64,000 bases of DNA. Origin: Streptomyces marianii (lineage in GTDB: Bacteria; Actinomycetota; Actinomycetes; Streptomycetales; Streptomycetaceae). Below the pieces are notes generated by a model. The model did not search any database and had not been told where the DNA came from. It worked only from the letters and a program-made list of their open reading frames with translations. Shown here in pieces: positions 1-8,789 of the stretch (position 1 is the stretch's first letter; every line of letters starts with the position of its first letter). Location: contig NZ_VAWE01000001.1 of the NCBI RefSeq assembly GCF_005795905.1, positions 6,871,001 to 6,935,000 of the forward strand. Direction: 5' to 3'. Both the position numbers and the translations under genes were made by a program.

Positions 1-213
1 CCGGGGGATCGTTTGCCCCGGCGTGTTTGCTCGGAGATGGGGCGTATTGCCGGAATGCTGGGCTCCGCCCCACCCGTCGTTCCGGACGGGTCGTCAAGAT
101 CCGCCGGGCAACACCCCTGTTGCCCGGCCGCATTGTTCTTGGCATGGACACTTCCGGTGAACAAAGGGGCATGCTACGACAGTTGAGCAGAGATCCTGCT
201 AATGGGAGGTTCC

Positions 214-1023
214 ATGAAACTGTCCCGAATCGCGGCAATCTCATCCTCACTCCTCATCGGTGCGGCCCTCGCCCTCACCGGCGCGGGCCAGGCCCAGGCC
301 GCACAGTCCGCGGCCGCGGTCGACTACGTGGCCCTCGGCGACTCGTACTCGTCGGGTCTCGGCGCCGGGTCCTATCTGGGCGACAGCGGCTCGTGCAGAC
401 GCAGCAACCGCGCCTACCCCGCCCTCTGGGCGGCCGCCAACTCACCCTCGTCGTTCGCCTTCACGGCCTGTGCGGGCGCTCGTACGGGTGATGTCCTGGC
501 CGGCCAGCTCGCCCCCCTCAACTCCGGTACCGACCTCGTGTCCATCACGATCGGCGGCAACGACGCGGGCTTCGGCGACGTGATGACGACGTGTATCCTG
601 CAGTCCGAGAGCACCTGCGTCGCCCGGGTGCAGGAGGCCAAGCACTTCGTGGACACGACCCTCCCGGCCCGGCTCGACTCGGTGTACTCGACCATCAGGT
701 CCAAGTCGCCGTCCGCCCGGGTCGTCGTCCTCGGCTACCCCCGCATGTACAAGCTCAACGGCAGCTGCATCGCCGGACTCACCGAGAAGGAGCGCGCCGC
801 GATCAACGGCGGAGCCGACCACCTCAACGCCGCGCTCGCCAAGCGCGTCGCCGACCACGGCTTCACCTTCGCGGACGTCGTGCCGTCCTTCACCGGGCAC
901 GAGATCTGCTCGGGCGCCTCATGGCTGCACAGCGTCAACTGGCTGAACATCGTCGAGTCGTACCACCCGACCGCCTCCGGACAGTCCGGGGGCTATCTGC
1001 CGCCGTTCCGTTCGGCGGCCTGA
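214..1023 (+). CDS. Secreted SGNH/GDSL esterase-lipase
   Basis: Exported serine esterase of the Streptomyces SGNH lipase type, expected to hydrolyse acyl esters outside the cell. Residues 1-30 form a Sec signal peptide (short basic start MKLSR, hydrophobic core, AQAA-type cleavage site). Block I GDSYSSG carries the nucleophile at about Ser44, block III is the GGND segment (ITIGGNDAGF), and block V SYHPTASGQ supplies the catalytic His. Six or more Cys suggest disulfides, as in the S. rimosus and S. scabies enzymes. The ATG at 214 is chosen because GGGAGG lies at 204-209; an in-frame ATG at 202 precedes that ribosome site. The 3' end overlaps the convergent kinase gene by about 31 bp. Confidence 0.93.
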   Translation: MKLSRIAAISSSLLIGAALALTGAGQAQAAQSAAAVDYVALGDSYSSGLGAGSYLGDSGSCRRSNRAYPALWAAANSPSSFAFTACAGARTGDVLAGQLAPLNSGTDLVSITIGGNDAGFGDVMTTCILQSESTCVARVQEAKHFVDTTLPARLDSVYSTIRSKSPSARVVVLGYPRMYKLNGSCIAGLTEKERAAINGGADHLNAALAKRVADHGFTFADVVPSFTGHEICSGASWLHSVNWLNIVESYHPTASGQSGGYLPPFRSAA

Positions 1024-2726
1024 CCGGACCCCTCCGAGTACGACGGCAGACCCGGCGAGGACGGGGTGCCCGACGGGGACTCCTCCTCGCACGTCACCGA
1101 GAACGCCACCCACTGCGACCTGACCGCGACCGGACTCCCGATCTCCACCCGGATCCGGTCGTGGTGCACCGCACCCTCGGTGTACGTCGGTTCCACATGA
1201 TCGATCTCCCGCGACCTCCCCTCGCCCGAGGGGAAGTCGAGCGTCTTCCAGCCCCCGTCGGAACTCCGGCCGCTCCCGGTCACCCAGCGGTACCCCACGG
1301 AGACCGGGGTGCTTCCGACGGTGACCGCCGCCCGGAACGCGGGGGCCTTCGCCTCGAGCGGGGGACACGCCCCGCGGTACTCCGCACGGATCGCGTGGAC
1401 CCGCACGTGCACGCTCTGCCGCGGCCGCTCCGTGGGCGAGGGGGCGCCACCGGTCGCTGACGCCCCGCCGTCGCCCGACGCCGCAGGGCCCTCGTCGCCG
1501 GAGGGTGTCTCCGGACCGGACGCCGAACCGCTCCCGACCGTCGTACCGCCGCTCCCGGAACCGCGGTTCGCCCCGCTGCCGTTCGTCCCCCCGGCCCCGC
1601 CGCCCACGCTTCCGCTTCCGCTTCCGCTTCCGTCGTCCAGCAGGGCGTAGGTGAGACCGCCCAGCGACAGGGCCAGGGCGGCGATCCCGGCGGCCAGTAC
1701 GACGGCCGCGCGCCGCGGTCGGTCCGCCGACGGCCCGCGACCGCCCCGGGCCGGGACCGCCGTCGTATCCGTGGGAGGGCCGAACACCCCGGCCGGTGCG
1801 ACAGGGGTGACCGGCGCGGCGGAGACCGCGGTCGCCGCGGTGGCCGCGAGGGGACCGGAGCCCGCCGGAGAACCGGTGCGGGGCGTGCCTCCCGCGCCGA
1901 AGACCCGGAGCAGCCGCTCCGCCTCCTCCGCGGACATCCGCTCCGCAGGCTCCTTCCGCAGCAGACCGGCGATCACCGGCTCCAGCGCACCGGCCCGGCG
2001 CGGTGCGGGCAGTTCCTCGTCGACGACCGCGCGGAGCGTGCCGAGCGGTGTGTCCCGGCGGAACGGCGACCGCCCCTCGACCGCCGCGTACAGCAGGACT
2101 CCCAGCGCCCACAGGTCCGATGCGGGCCCCGGGGTGATGCCGAGTGCCCGCTCCGGGGCGAGGAACTCGGGCGAGCCGACGAGTTCGCCGGTCAGCGTCA
2201 GTCCGGACGAGCCCTCGACGGAGGCGATTCCGAAGTCCGTCAGCACGACGCGGCCGTCGTTGCCGAGCAGTACGTTGCCCGGCTTCACGTCCCGGTGCAG
2301 TACGCCCGCCCCGTGGGCCGCGCGCAGGGCCGTGAGCACCTCCGCCCCGATGCGGGCGGCGCGCTGCGGGGCCATGGGCCCCTCCGCGGCGAGCGCATCC
2401 GAGAGCGAGATTCCGCGGACGAGCTCCATCACGATCCACGGCCGTCCGTCCTGCATCGCCACGTCGTAGACCGTGACCACGTTGCGGTGCGAGATCCGGG
2501 CCGCGGCCCAGCCCTCGCGCTCCAGCCGGGTGTAGAGCCGCCGCACCTCGGCGGCTCCGAGCCCGGCGGGGGCGCGGACCTCCTTGACCGCGACCTCCCG
2601 TCCGAGCAGTTCGTCGCGGGCGCGCCAGACGACGCCCATGCCGCCCTCGCCCAGCCGGGCGAGCAGGAGGTAGCGCCCCGCCACCCGCGTCTCGCCGTCC
2701 AGTCCGCCGCCCGGCACCTCGCTCAT
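993..2726 (-). CDS. Membrane-anchored Ser/Thr protein kinase (PknB-like)
   Basis: Hanks-type kinase of 577 residues. The N-terminal catalytic domain (about 15-270) has the glycine loop GEGGMGVV, the VAIK-type Lys in VAVKEV, HRDVKPGN, DFGIAS and LAPERA, so it looks active. A Pro/Ala-rich linker (270-340) leads to one membrane helix near 340-365 (ending GLTYALLDD). Next come a Gly/Ser stretch and an extracellular region of roughly 190 residues with no PASTA repeats that I can see, presumably a sensor. The ligand is unknown. It stands alone: convergent with the esterase and separated by about 58 bp from the downstream-facing end of the NicO gene. Confidence 0.93.
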   Translation of the reverse strand: MSEVPGGGLDGETRVAGRYLLLARLGEGGMGVVWRARDELLGREVAVKEVRAPAGLGAAEVRRLYTRLEREGWAAARISHRNVVTVYDVAMQDGRPWIVMELVRGISLSDALAAEGPMAPQRAARIGAEVLTALRAAHGAGVLHRDVKPGNVLLGNDGRVVLTDFGIASVEGSSGLTLTGELVGSPEFLAPERALGITPGPASDLWALGVLLYAAVEGRSPFRRDTPLGTLRAVVDEELPAPRRAGALEPVIAGLLRKEPAERMSAEEAERLLRVFGAGGTPRTGSPAGSGPLAATAATAVSAAPVTPVAPAGVFGPPTDTTAVPARGGRGPSADRPRRAAVVLAAGIAALALSLGGLTYALLDDGSGSGSGSVGGGAGGTNGSGANRGSGSGGTTVGSGSASGPETPSGDEGPAASGDGGASATGGAPSPTERPRQSVHVRVHAIRAEYRGACPPLEAKAPAFRAAVTVGSTPVSVGYRWVTGSGRSSDGGWKTLDFPSGEGRSREIDHVEPTYTEGAVHHDRIRVEIGSPVAVRSQWVAFSVTCEEESPSGTPSSPGLPSYSEGSGQAAERNGGR

Positions 2727-2784
2727 GACGAGCCCCCCATCCGCAGCAGAGCGACCATCACGGTGGAAACCCTTCCAAGCTAGC

Positions 2785-4614
2785 TCAACTCATCGCTCCT
2801 GCGGCCCCCCTGAGCGCCAATCCGCATCCCAGGACGACCACGGTGAGCGCCGTGGCGATGGGTGCCGAACGCTGGACGAGGCCGGCCAGCCTCCCGGCCG
2901 CCCGCCGCCGTGCCAACCGCGCCGCGATCCGGCCCCCGAGGCGCACGACCGCGAAGCCGGCCGCGGTGAGGGTGAGGGCCAGCCCCGCCCCGTACGCGAC
3001 GACGAGGAGCAGCCCGAACCAGGCGTGGCCCAGTGCCGCGGCGCCGACGAGTACGACCACGGCGGAGGGACTGGGGACGAGGCCGCCGGCCAGACCGAGC
3101 AGGATGCTGCGGCGCAGTGGCCGCTGCCGCTCGGAGCCGCGGCCGGGGTGGTGCCCGTCGCGGATGACGGGTTGGTGCCCGTGCCCGTCGCCGATGACGG
3201 GTTGGTGCCCGTGCCCGTCGCCGATGACGGGTTGGTGCCCGTGCCCGTCGCCGATGACGGGTTGGTGCCCGTGCCGGTCGCGGATGACGGGTTGGTGGCC
3301 GTGCTTGTGTTCCGGCTCGTGGTGGTGTCCGTGGCCGTGCTCGTGTTCCGGCTCCTGGTGCCCGTGCCCGTGCCCGTGCCCGTGTTCGCGCGTGTGCTTC
3401 CGGGCGCCGTCGTGGGCCAGCTGGTGACCGTGGTCATGAGCGTGGCCGTGGCCGTCGCCGGTGGAGTGCGTGTGCGTGTGCGTGCTGAAGCGTCCGCCGC
3501 CGAGCCAGTGGACGTGCGTGTGCCCGCGCCCCTGCGCCCGGTCCTGCCACGCCCGCCGCGCCAGCAGCGCACCCGCCACCGCGACCACGATCCCGCTCGC
3601 CATGCCCAGCCAGCCGACGACGGCCGGGGTGACGGCCGACCCCGCGACGATCAGGGCGCCCAGGGCGAGGACGCCGAGGGTGTGGGTGACCGTCACCGAG
3701 GCGCCGAGCGCCAGCACCTCCCGCAGCGAGTTCCGGCCGCCCGCCGCTGCCGCCGCGGCCATCAGGGTCTTCCCGTGACCGGGCGCGAGCGCGTGCAGGG
3801 CCCCGAGTCCCAGGGCGACGACCAGAGCGAGCGCCCCGAACGGCACGGTGAGGTCGCGCCGTTCGACCAGACCCGTCAGGGCCCGGGTCCAGCGGTCGAC
3901 CCCCCGCGGCAGCACGGACGGGGGCGCCGCCGCTGCCCCCTCGCCGAGCGCGGGTCCGCCGGGTGCGGCCGTGAGCCGTGCCGAGGTGCGGGACGGCGGG
4001 GACTCCAGCAGCCGCTGCGGGTAGCTGGACAGCCGGCGCGAGACGGACTCGCCGGGTACGTCGGACGATGCCAGTGTCGTGCGGTCGCCGCGTGCCGTGA
4101 TCTCCCGCCAGCCGGCACCCTCACCGGGTGCGGCCGTGAACGCCAGATCCGTCCTGCCGCCCGGCAGCGGCGCGCGCATCCCGCACTCGACGCGGAGGGT
4201 GGGCAGCCCCGCCTGGCCTGGCCGGACGGAGGCGCGCGCCGTCCCGGCTTCGAGCGGCACGGCCCGGCCGTCCACGAGCAGCCGGGCCTCGCGCGCAGCG
4301 ACGGCGCAGCGGTCCTCCGCCCAGGCAGCCAGCGCGGCGGGCGCCGTCTCCCGCGGCCGGATACGCGCGGTCGGGATCTCCGCGAGGTCCTCGACGTGGT
4401 CGACGCGCAACTCCCCTTCGGCGACGACGAGTCCGTCGTAGCGGTTCACGGAGAAGTTCCCCAGCGGGTGGGCCGCGGCGGGCGCGCCCGTCCCGACGAG
4501 CAGGGCGGCCGTCCCGGCCGCCACCAGAAGCGCGGCCCGGACCGCGTGCCCCCGGCCGCGCCCCCGTACGCCCTCCGGACCTCCGCGTGCCGCCCGTTCG
4601 TGTGCTGCTCGCAC
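2785..4614 (-). CDS. NicO/HupE-type nickel-cobalt exporter with His-rich loop
   Basis: Multi-pass membrane protein resembling the NicO (RcnA/HoxN-like) metal efflux family. A signal-like helix precedes the HPLGNFSVNRYDG segment and a roughly 200-residue extracytoplasmic domain. The membrane part starts at LGALHALAPGHGKTLM, the HxxxPGHGK signature of the family. A long cytoplasmic loop is crowded with His (HTHTHS, HGHGHGH) and holds five copies of a ten-residue HGHQPVI-type repeat, followed by more helices (ILLGLAGGLVPSPSAVVV). The start is uncertain. GTG 4614 sits just before the signal peptide, but the reading frame stays open to ATG 5154, which overlaps the upstream TPR stop as ATGA. The intervening ~180 codons are Arg/Pro-rich and do not look like a domain. 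Last gene of the DUF4331-TPR-NicO operon. Confidence 0.85.
   Translation of the reverse strand: MRAAHERAARGGPEGVRGRGRGHAVRAALLVAAGTAALLVGTGAPAAAHPLGNFSVNRYDGLVVAEGELRVDHVEDLAEIPTARIRPRETAPAALAAWAEDRCAVAAREARLLVDGRAVPLEAGTARASVRPGQAGLPTLRVECGMRAPLPGGRTDLAFTAAPGEGAGWREITARGDRTTLASSDVPGESVSRRLSSYPQRLLESPPSRTSARLTAAPGGPALGEGAAAAPPSVLPRGVDRWTRALTGLVERRDLTVPFGALALVVALGLGALHALAPGHGKTLMAAAAAAGGRNSLREVLALGASVTVTHTLGVLALGALIVAGSAVTPAVVGWLGMASGIVVAVAGALLARRAWQDRAQGRGHTHVHWLGGGRFSTHTHTHSTGDGHGHAHDHGHQLAHDGARKHTREHGHGHGHGHQEPEHEHGHGHHHEPEHKHGHQPVIRDRHGHQPVIGDGHGHQPVIGDGHGHQPVIGDGHGHQPVIRDGHHPGRGSERQRPLRRSILLGLAGGLVPSPSAVVVLVGAAALGHAWFGLLLVVAYGAGLALTLTAAGFAVVRLGGRIAARLARRRAAGRLAGLVQRSAPIATALTVVVLGCGLALRGAAGAMS
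3151..3300 (+). repeat. Five tandem 30-bp repeats inside the NicO gene
   Basis: Five head-to-tail 30-bp units at 3151, 3181, 3211, 3241 and 3271, nearly identical (variation C/G at two or three places). Each keeps the reading frame and encodes one ten-residue His-rich unit of the metal-binding loop on the minus strand. Copy number is expected to vary between strains. Confidence 0.95.
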
Positions 4615-5150
4615 GTCCCTGGGGCGGGTTGCGGAAGTCCCGTCTCGCCGGGAACGTCCGGCACGCACCCCCTCCCCGCCCTCCGGGCGCGGGAGGCGTG
4701 CCCTCGCGGCGCCGTCGGTCGTCGGCGCCGCCCGCTGCGCTCTCCTCCCTCCGCCCTGCGACCGCACGCACCGGATGCCCCCGCCCGGCGGGCGGACGAC
4801 GAGACCCTCGGAACACGCCCCGGTGCCGGGGGTCCCCGGCCGCGACCCGGGTGCGCTTTCACGCACGACGCGTTCCCGTGCCGCGCGCACGGCCCTCCTC
4901 GGGTGCGGCGCTCGCTCGCGCCGCGGGCGGCCGGGGCTTCCCGGCCGCGTCCCGGACGCACGGCCGATCGCCGTCGACGCGGGGCGCGGGCGAGGGACGG
5001 CCGTCGCCCGCCGCACGGGGGCCGGGTGCTCCGCCGCGACCCGCACCGCCCGGGCGCCGGGCGTGCGGACGCGGGCCAGGCACCCCCGTGCCCCGGCGGT
5101 CAGCACCAGGACCGCGAGCAGCGCCGCGAGGGTGTTCGACAACGGATCGG

Positions 5151-6461
5151 TCATGATGCCTCCAGACCGTCGAGCGCGCGGCGCGCCTCGCGCGCGCCGA
5201 TGGGGGAGAAGGCGGGGTTGAGCGCAAGGGCACGGGTCAGCGAGGCATGCGCGGCGGCCCGCTCACCCGCCGCGCGTTCGATCATGCCGCGGTGGTAGAG
5301 GAAGGCCGCGTCCCGGTAGCCCGTCGCGGTCGCCGCCCGCGCATGGGGGAGAGCCTCCTCGGAACGCCCCGAGCGATGCAGCGCCCAGGCGAGGGCGTCC
5401 TCGGTGTGCACGGTGCGGCGGCGCTGCCATTCGGCACGGGCCGCGCGCAGGGCATCGGTCCGGTCGCCGTGGTCGGCGGCCGCGAGGGCCGTGTCCAGGT
5501 CCGGGTTCACGCCGCCCGCCCGGGCGAGCCCCGTCCAGGTGCCGAGCACCTCGTACTGGCGGCGGGCGGGCCCCGGCCGGCCGCTCACCTCGTACAGCTC
5601 TCCGAGCGCGACCAACCGCCCCGGCAGCGGGGACCGGGCGACGATCGTCTCGAACTCCGCTATGGCCGCGGTGTGTTCGCCCTTGCCGGTGAGTGCCCGC
5701 GCCCGGCACTCGCGTGCCTCCAGGTTGTCGGGCTCGGCCTTCAGGGCCCGGCCGCACTGCCGCAGGGCCTCGTCGTAGCCGCCCTGGGACCAGGCGAGCC
5801 GGCCGAGCGCCGTCGCCGTGTAGGCGATGTCGGCCCGGGTGCTCGCCGAGTCCCGGGCCAGTTCCAGCACGCGCCGTGCCTCCTTGGTGTCCCCGCGCAG
5901 CTCCCGTACGTAGGCGAGCCGGGTGAACACCGGGATGCCCGGCCGGCGGGCGTCGGCCCGGCGCGCCGCCTCCAACGCCGCCGGATAGCGGCCGAGTTCG
6001 ACGAGCGCGTCGATCCGCACGGCCAGACCGCGCTCGCTGTACGGGTTGACCGCGAGTGCCCGGTCGGCGTCCCGGAGCGCCGCCGGGAAGTCGTGCCTGG
6101 CCGCCGCGAGGGCCGCCCGGCCGGCCAGCGCTTCGGCGTTGCCGTCGGGCCGCAGCCGCAGGGAGCGGGCGAACGCCTCCCCGGCCCGGGGGTACCGCGA
6201 AGGATCGCCGCTCACCCTGGCCTCCTCGACGTACGCCGCACCGAGCGACGCCCATGCGCCCGCGTCCCTGGGCTGCGCCCTCAGATGGGCCTGGAGCGTG
6301 CGCACCCCCGGTCCGGGAGCCGCCCCGGGGGCCACCGCCCCCGCGGCGGCCGTGGGCACCTCGTCCGGGCCGCCCAGCACCGCTCCCGCGGCGGTCAGCA
6401 CGCACGCCAGTCCCACGATCCCGGCCCCGAGGCGCCACACGGACCGCGTGGCCCGCTTCAT
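5151..6461 (-). CDS. TPR-repeat protein with N-terminal membrane anchor
   Basis: Protein of 436 residues. An N-terminal hydrophobic segment (SVWRLGAGIVGLACVLTAAGAVL) may be a signal peptide or anchor. It is followed by a helical array of tetratricopeptide units (for example AWASLGAAYVEEA, AAALRDADRALAVNPYSE, ALRQCGRALKAEPDN, AAHASLTRALALNPAF). No enzyme motif is seen, so a scaffold or partner role is likely. The ATG at 6461 overlaps the TGA of the DUF4331 gene (ATGA), and its own TGA overlaps an ATG at 5154. This is classic translational coupling and implies that the three products are needed together. Confidence 0.85.
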   Translation of the reverse strand: MKRATRSVWRLGAGIVGLACVLTAAGAVLGGPDEVPTAAAGAVAPGAAPGPGVRTLQAHLRAQPRDAGAWASLGAAYVEEARVSGDPSRYPRAGEAFARSLRLRPDGNAEALAGRAALAAARHDFPAALRDADRALAVNPYSERGLAVRIDALVELGRYPAALEAARRADARRPGIPVFTRLAYVRELRGDTKEARRVLELARDSASTRADIAYTATALGRLAWSQGGYDEALRQCGRALKAEPDNLEARECRARALTGKGEHTAAIAEFETIVARSPLPGRLVALGELYEVSGRPGPARRQYEVLGTWTGLARAGGVNPDLDTALAAADHGDRTDALRAARAEWQRRRTVHTEDALAWALHRSGRSEEALPHARAATATGYRDAAFLYHRGMIERAAGERAAAHASLTRALALNPAFSPIGAREARRALDGLEAS

Positions 6462-7987
6462 GACCACCTGCCGCGCCGGCGCGACCGCCACCAGGCGAGG
6501 CCGGTTCCGATGAGCACGACGCCCGCGCCCGCGGCGCCCGCGGAGAGCGCCAGCACCGTGCGGTCGTCCGTGGCGCTGCCCGACGTCAGCTCCGCGCCGC
6601 CGTCGAGCTGGCTGCGGTTGCCGGCGGCCTCCGCCAGGGGCCCGTTGGAGCCCGACGTCGGCAGCGCCACATACGGGAAGGACTTCTCGAACTCCACGTC
6701 GTTCTCGTCCACGGCGTCGCCCAGGTCGTTCTTCTTCCCGACGAGTTCGCCCTCGACGACCTGGAGCGCGATGTCCAGGACGTCGTCGGTCAGCCGGCGC
6801 CCGTTCGGGAAACCCGCGTTGTCGCCGTCCAGCACGCCGAGCCGCTTCGGCTCGCCGGTGGGCGGTACGGCCGTGTTCAGACGCAGCGCCTCGGCCGGCC
6901 GGACGCCCGGCGGCTGGTTGAGGTCCTTGACGCCGGTGAGGAACACCGACACGAGGTCGTCCCGCGGCTCCTCGGGCGCTTCGATCTTGTAGATGTCCTC
7001 GATGAGCTTGGGCAGCTCCGGCTCGGTGACGGACGTGAGGAAGTCGGCGTCGTTCCAGGGCGACGAGGCGTTGAACCGGTCCTTGTCCTTGAGCGGGATG
7101 ACCACCTCGTTCACCAGCGGCATGCCCAGCCGGGAGACCTGAGTCCAGTCCCCGCTCGCGCTCTTGCGGTGCGTGGTCGACCAGATCCCGACCACGGGCT
7201 GCCCCGCGGACTGCCGGATGTGCTCTGAGGGCACCTGCAGGGCGATGCTGTTGACGTTGTAGCCCTTCAGGGTGTCCCGGCCGACCTCGGACAGGTCGCC
7301 CCCGTACAGCAGGTCGAACACCCGCAGGTCGAGGAAGAACGGGTCGTCGGCCTGGCCGGCGAACACGGTGGTGCCGTCCTTCAGCTCGCGCACGGCCTCC
7401 TTCCGGAGCTCCGCGTAGTCCGGCATGGACGCCTTGCCCACGTTCGACGGGGCGACCGGCACATCGTTCGCGATCTTCGTGGTGGAGATCACATGCTGGT
7501 TCCGGAGCCGCATCATCTCCAGGTCGTAGGTCTGCGTGATGTTGAGGTCCGGGTCGTCCAGGCTGGTCACCGGGCCCGTGTTGAACAGGAACGTGTCACC
7601 GTTCCTGATCTGGTCGTGGAAGGTCCAGCGGTAGAGCAGGTCGCCCTGGGCGTCGCCGTCGGAGTCGATGTGGATGTCGTAGCGGGCGTCGTCCGCGAAC
7701 CGGTAGAAGTTCGGTCCGCCCGCCGGTTCCTCGAACGGCAGCCAGTTCGCGACGATCGTCGTGGTGTCCGGCCGGTCGGGGCTGACGAACGCGTACACGT
7801 CCGTGGTGTCGTACTGCGGCTGCCCGGAGATCAGCGGGGCCTCCCGGTGGCTGGAGGCGTTGGCAGCGCCCGGCGCGAGCGCGGAGCTCACTCCGGCCGC
7901 CGCGAGCCCCCCTGCCGCCAGCGCACCACAGACGAGCGAGGCGAGGTTTTTGCGCCCCCGCGTGCTCCTGATGAGATGAGAGAACAT
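6458..7987 (-). CDS. Exported DUF4331 protein with C-terminal membrane anchor
   Basis: DUF4331 family protein of 509 residues. After the basic start (MFSHLIRSTRGRK) comes a signal peptide ending in an ANASSHREAP context. The SSHREAPLISG and DTTDVYAF segments are hallmarks of DUF4331. The large body contains many Asp/Asn loops and FLDLRVFDLLYGGD. A last hydrophobic helix followed by RSRRRGR looks like a membrane anchor without a sortase motif. The biochemical role of DUF4331 is not known to me. ATG 7987 is preferred because AGGACGGG precedes it; upstream in-frame sequence is Pro-rich and non-conserved in style. First gene of the operon with the TPR and NicO genes, so a metal-related surface role is an inference from context. 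Confidence 0.88.
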   Translation of the reverse strand: MFSHLIRSTRGRKNLASLVCGALAAGGLAAAGVSSALAPGAANASSHREAPLISGQPQYDTTDVYAFVSPDRPDTTTIVANWLPFEEPAGGPNFYRFADDARYDIHIDSDGDAQGDLLYRWTFHDQIRNGDTFLFNTGPVTSLDDPDLNITQTYDLEMMRLRNQHVISTTKIANDVPVAPSNVGKASMPDYAELRKEAVRELKDGTTVFAGQADDPFFLDLRVFDLLYGGDLSEVGRDTLKGYNVNSIALQVPSEHIRQSAGQPVVGIWSTTHRKSASGDWTQVSRLGMPLVNEVVIPLKDKDRFNASSPWNDADFLTSVTEPELPKLIEDIYKIEAPEEPRDDLVSVFLTGVKDLNQPPGVRPAEALRLNTAVPPTGEPKRLGVLDGDNAGFPNGRRLTDDVLDIALQVVEGELVGKKNDLGDAVDENDVEFEKSFPYVALPTSGSNGPLAEAAGNRSQLDGGAELTSGSATDDRTVLALSAGAAGAGVVLIGTGLAWWRSRRRGRWS

Positions 7988-8265
7988 GTCGGTCCCGTCC
8001 TGTCGTGGACTCTCGTCGGGGCTTGGACCGTCGCGAACGAGACGGTCCTTGCTGCCTGGTGACAGGTGTTCGGGGCGGCGCGGCCGGAGGTTTGGTCCGG
8101 GATTCGCGGGCGTCCAACTCGCCCTGGAATCAGGTGGATTCACTGCGTAGTCGTCAACCCCCGTACGTGTGTGCTGAATCGCTCAGGCGGGATACACGAG
8201 TGTGAGGCAGGGGCGATAGGGTTAATCTGCCCGGGCCGGGTGCCCTTGTACGGGTGGGGAGTGAC

Positions 8266-8532
8266 ATGGAACAGATAACGATGCGCAGCAGGGCACGGGT
8301 CCCTGCGATCACCTGCGGTACGAGCGCGACCAGCTCGCGTCTCGACCGCCATCTCGCGGTACTCGGCGGACCCGCCGTGCCGCAGCGCGAGGCGGCCGAG
8401 GCGACGTCCCTCATGCGTGAGCTGACGACGCGTGACGTCGCGCACAGCCGCGGCAGCAAGAGCGCGCGCGTCTCGCTCTTCGCGCCGCTCCGACGACTGC
8501 GCCGCTCGCTGTTCGGCAGCCGGGGCCAGTGA
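8266..8532 (+). CDS. Small basic protein of unknown function
   Basis: Predicted 88-residue protein beginning MEQITMRSRARVPAITCGT, with a conserved-looking middle (LDRHLAVLGGPAVPQ, LMRELTTRD) and a basic Arg-rich tail (APLRRLRRSLFGSRGQ). No signal peptide or membrane helix. GGGGAG at 8256-8261 is a good ribosome site for ATG 8266. It is divergent from the DUF4331 gene, with about 280 bp between starts that must hold both promoters. I do not recognise the family. Codon use is typical of the host, so it is probably a real gene. Confidence 0.6.
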   Translation: MEQITMRSRARVPAITCGTSATSSRLDRHLAVLGGPAVPQREAAEATSLMRELTTRDVAHSRGSKSARVSLFAPLRRLRRSLFGSRGQ

Positions 8533-8728
8533 CCGGCGGGGTGGCCGGCCGGCGGCCCGGGCACGCGTGACCGTTCACGCCCACCCGTCCCCCTCGCTCC
8601 CGCCCGGTCACCGTAGGCCCGACCACCCCGCCGAGCACCACCAGCCACCGCGTGCGCGCGACCCCCGGCCCAGACCGGGGCCCGCGCGCCGGTGCCGGGG
8701 TTCCCTTCCGCCCCGCGCCGGCCCGGGC

Positions 8729-8750
8729 CGCGACCGGTCGACCGGTCGCG
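8729..8750. terminator. Perfect 22-bp palindrome between convergent genes
   Basis: A 22-bp perfect self-complementary GC-rich sequence centred on GGTCGACC lies between the ends of the small gene (8532) and the CoA transferase (8790). It is plausible as a bidirectional terminator, though it lacks a T-run. Confidence 0.45.
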
Positions 8751-8789
8751 CCCCGTCCGGAAGCCGAGAACCCGCCGTGGACATCCGTG

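Noticed and set aside
3151..3300. Possible CRISPR from the five 30-bp repeats
   Set aside because: No spacers, and the units are in-frame codons of the NicO His-rich loop.
3461..5298. Long plus-strand open frames opposite the NicO gene
   Set aside because: They are Arg/Pro/Ala-rich mirror frames of a GC-rich gene with no ribosome site or domain; the minus strand carries clear family motifs.
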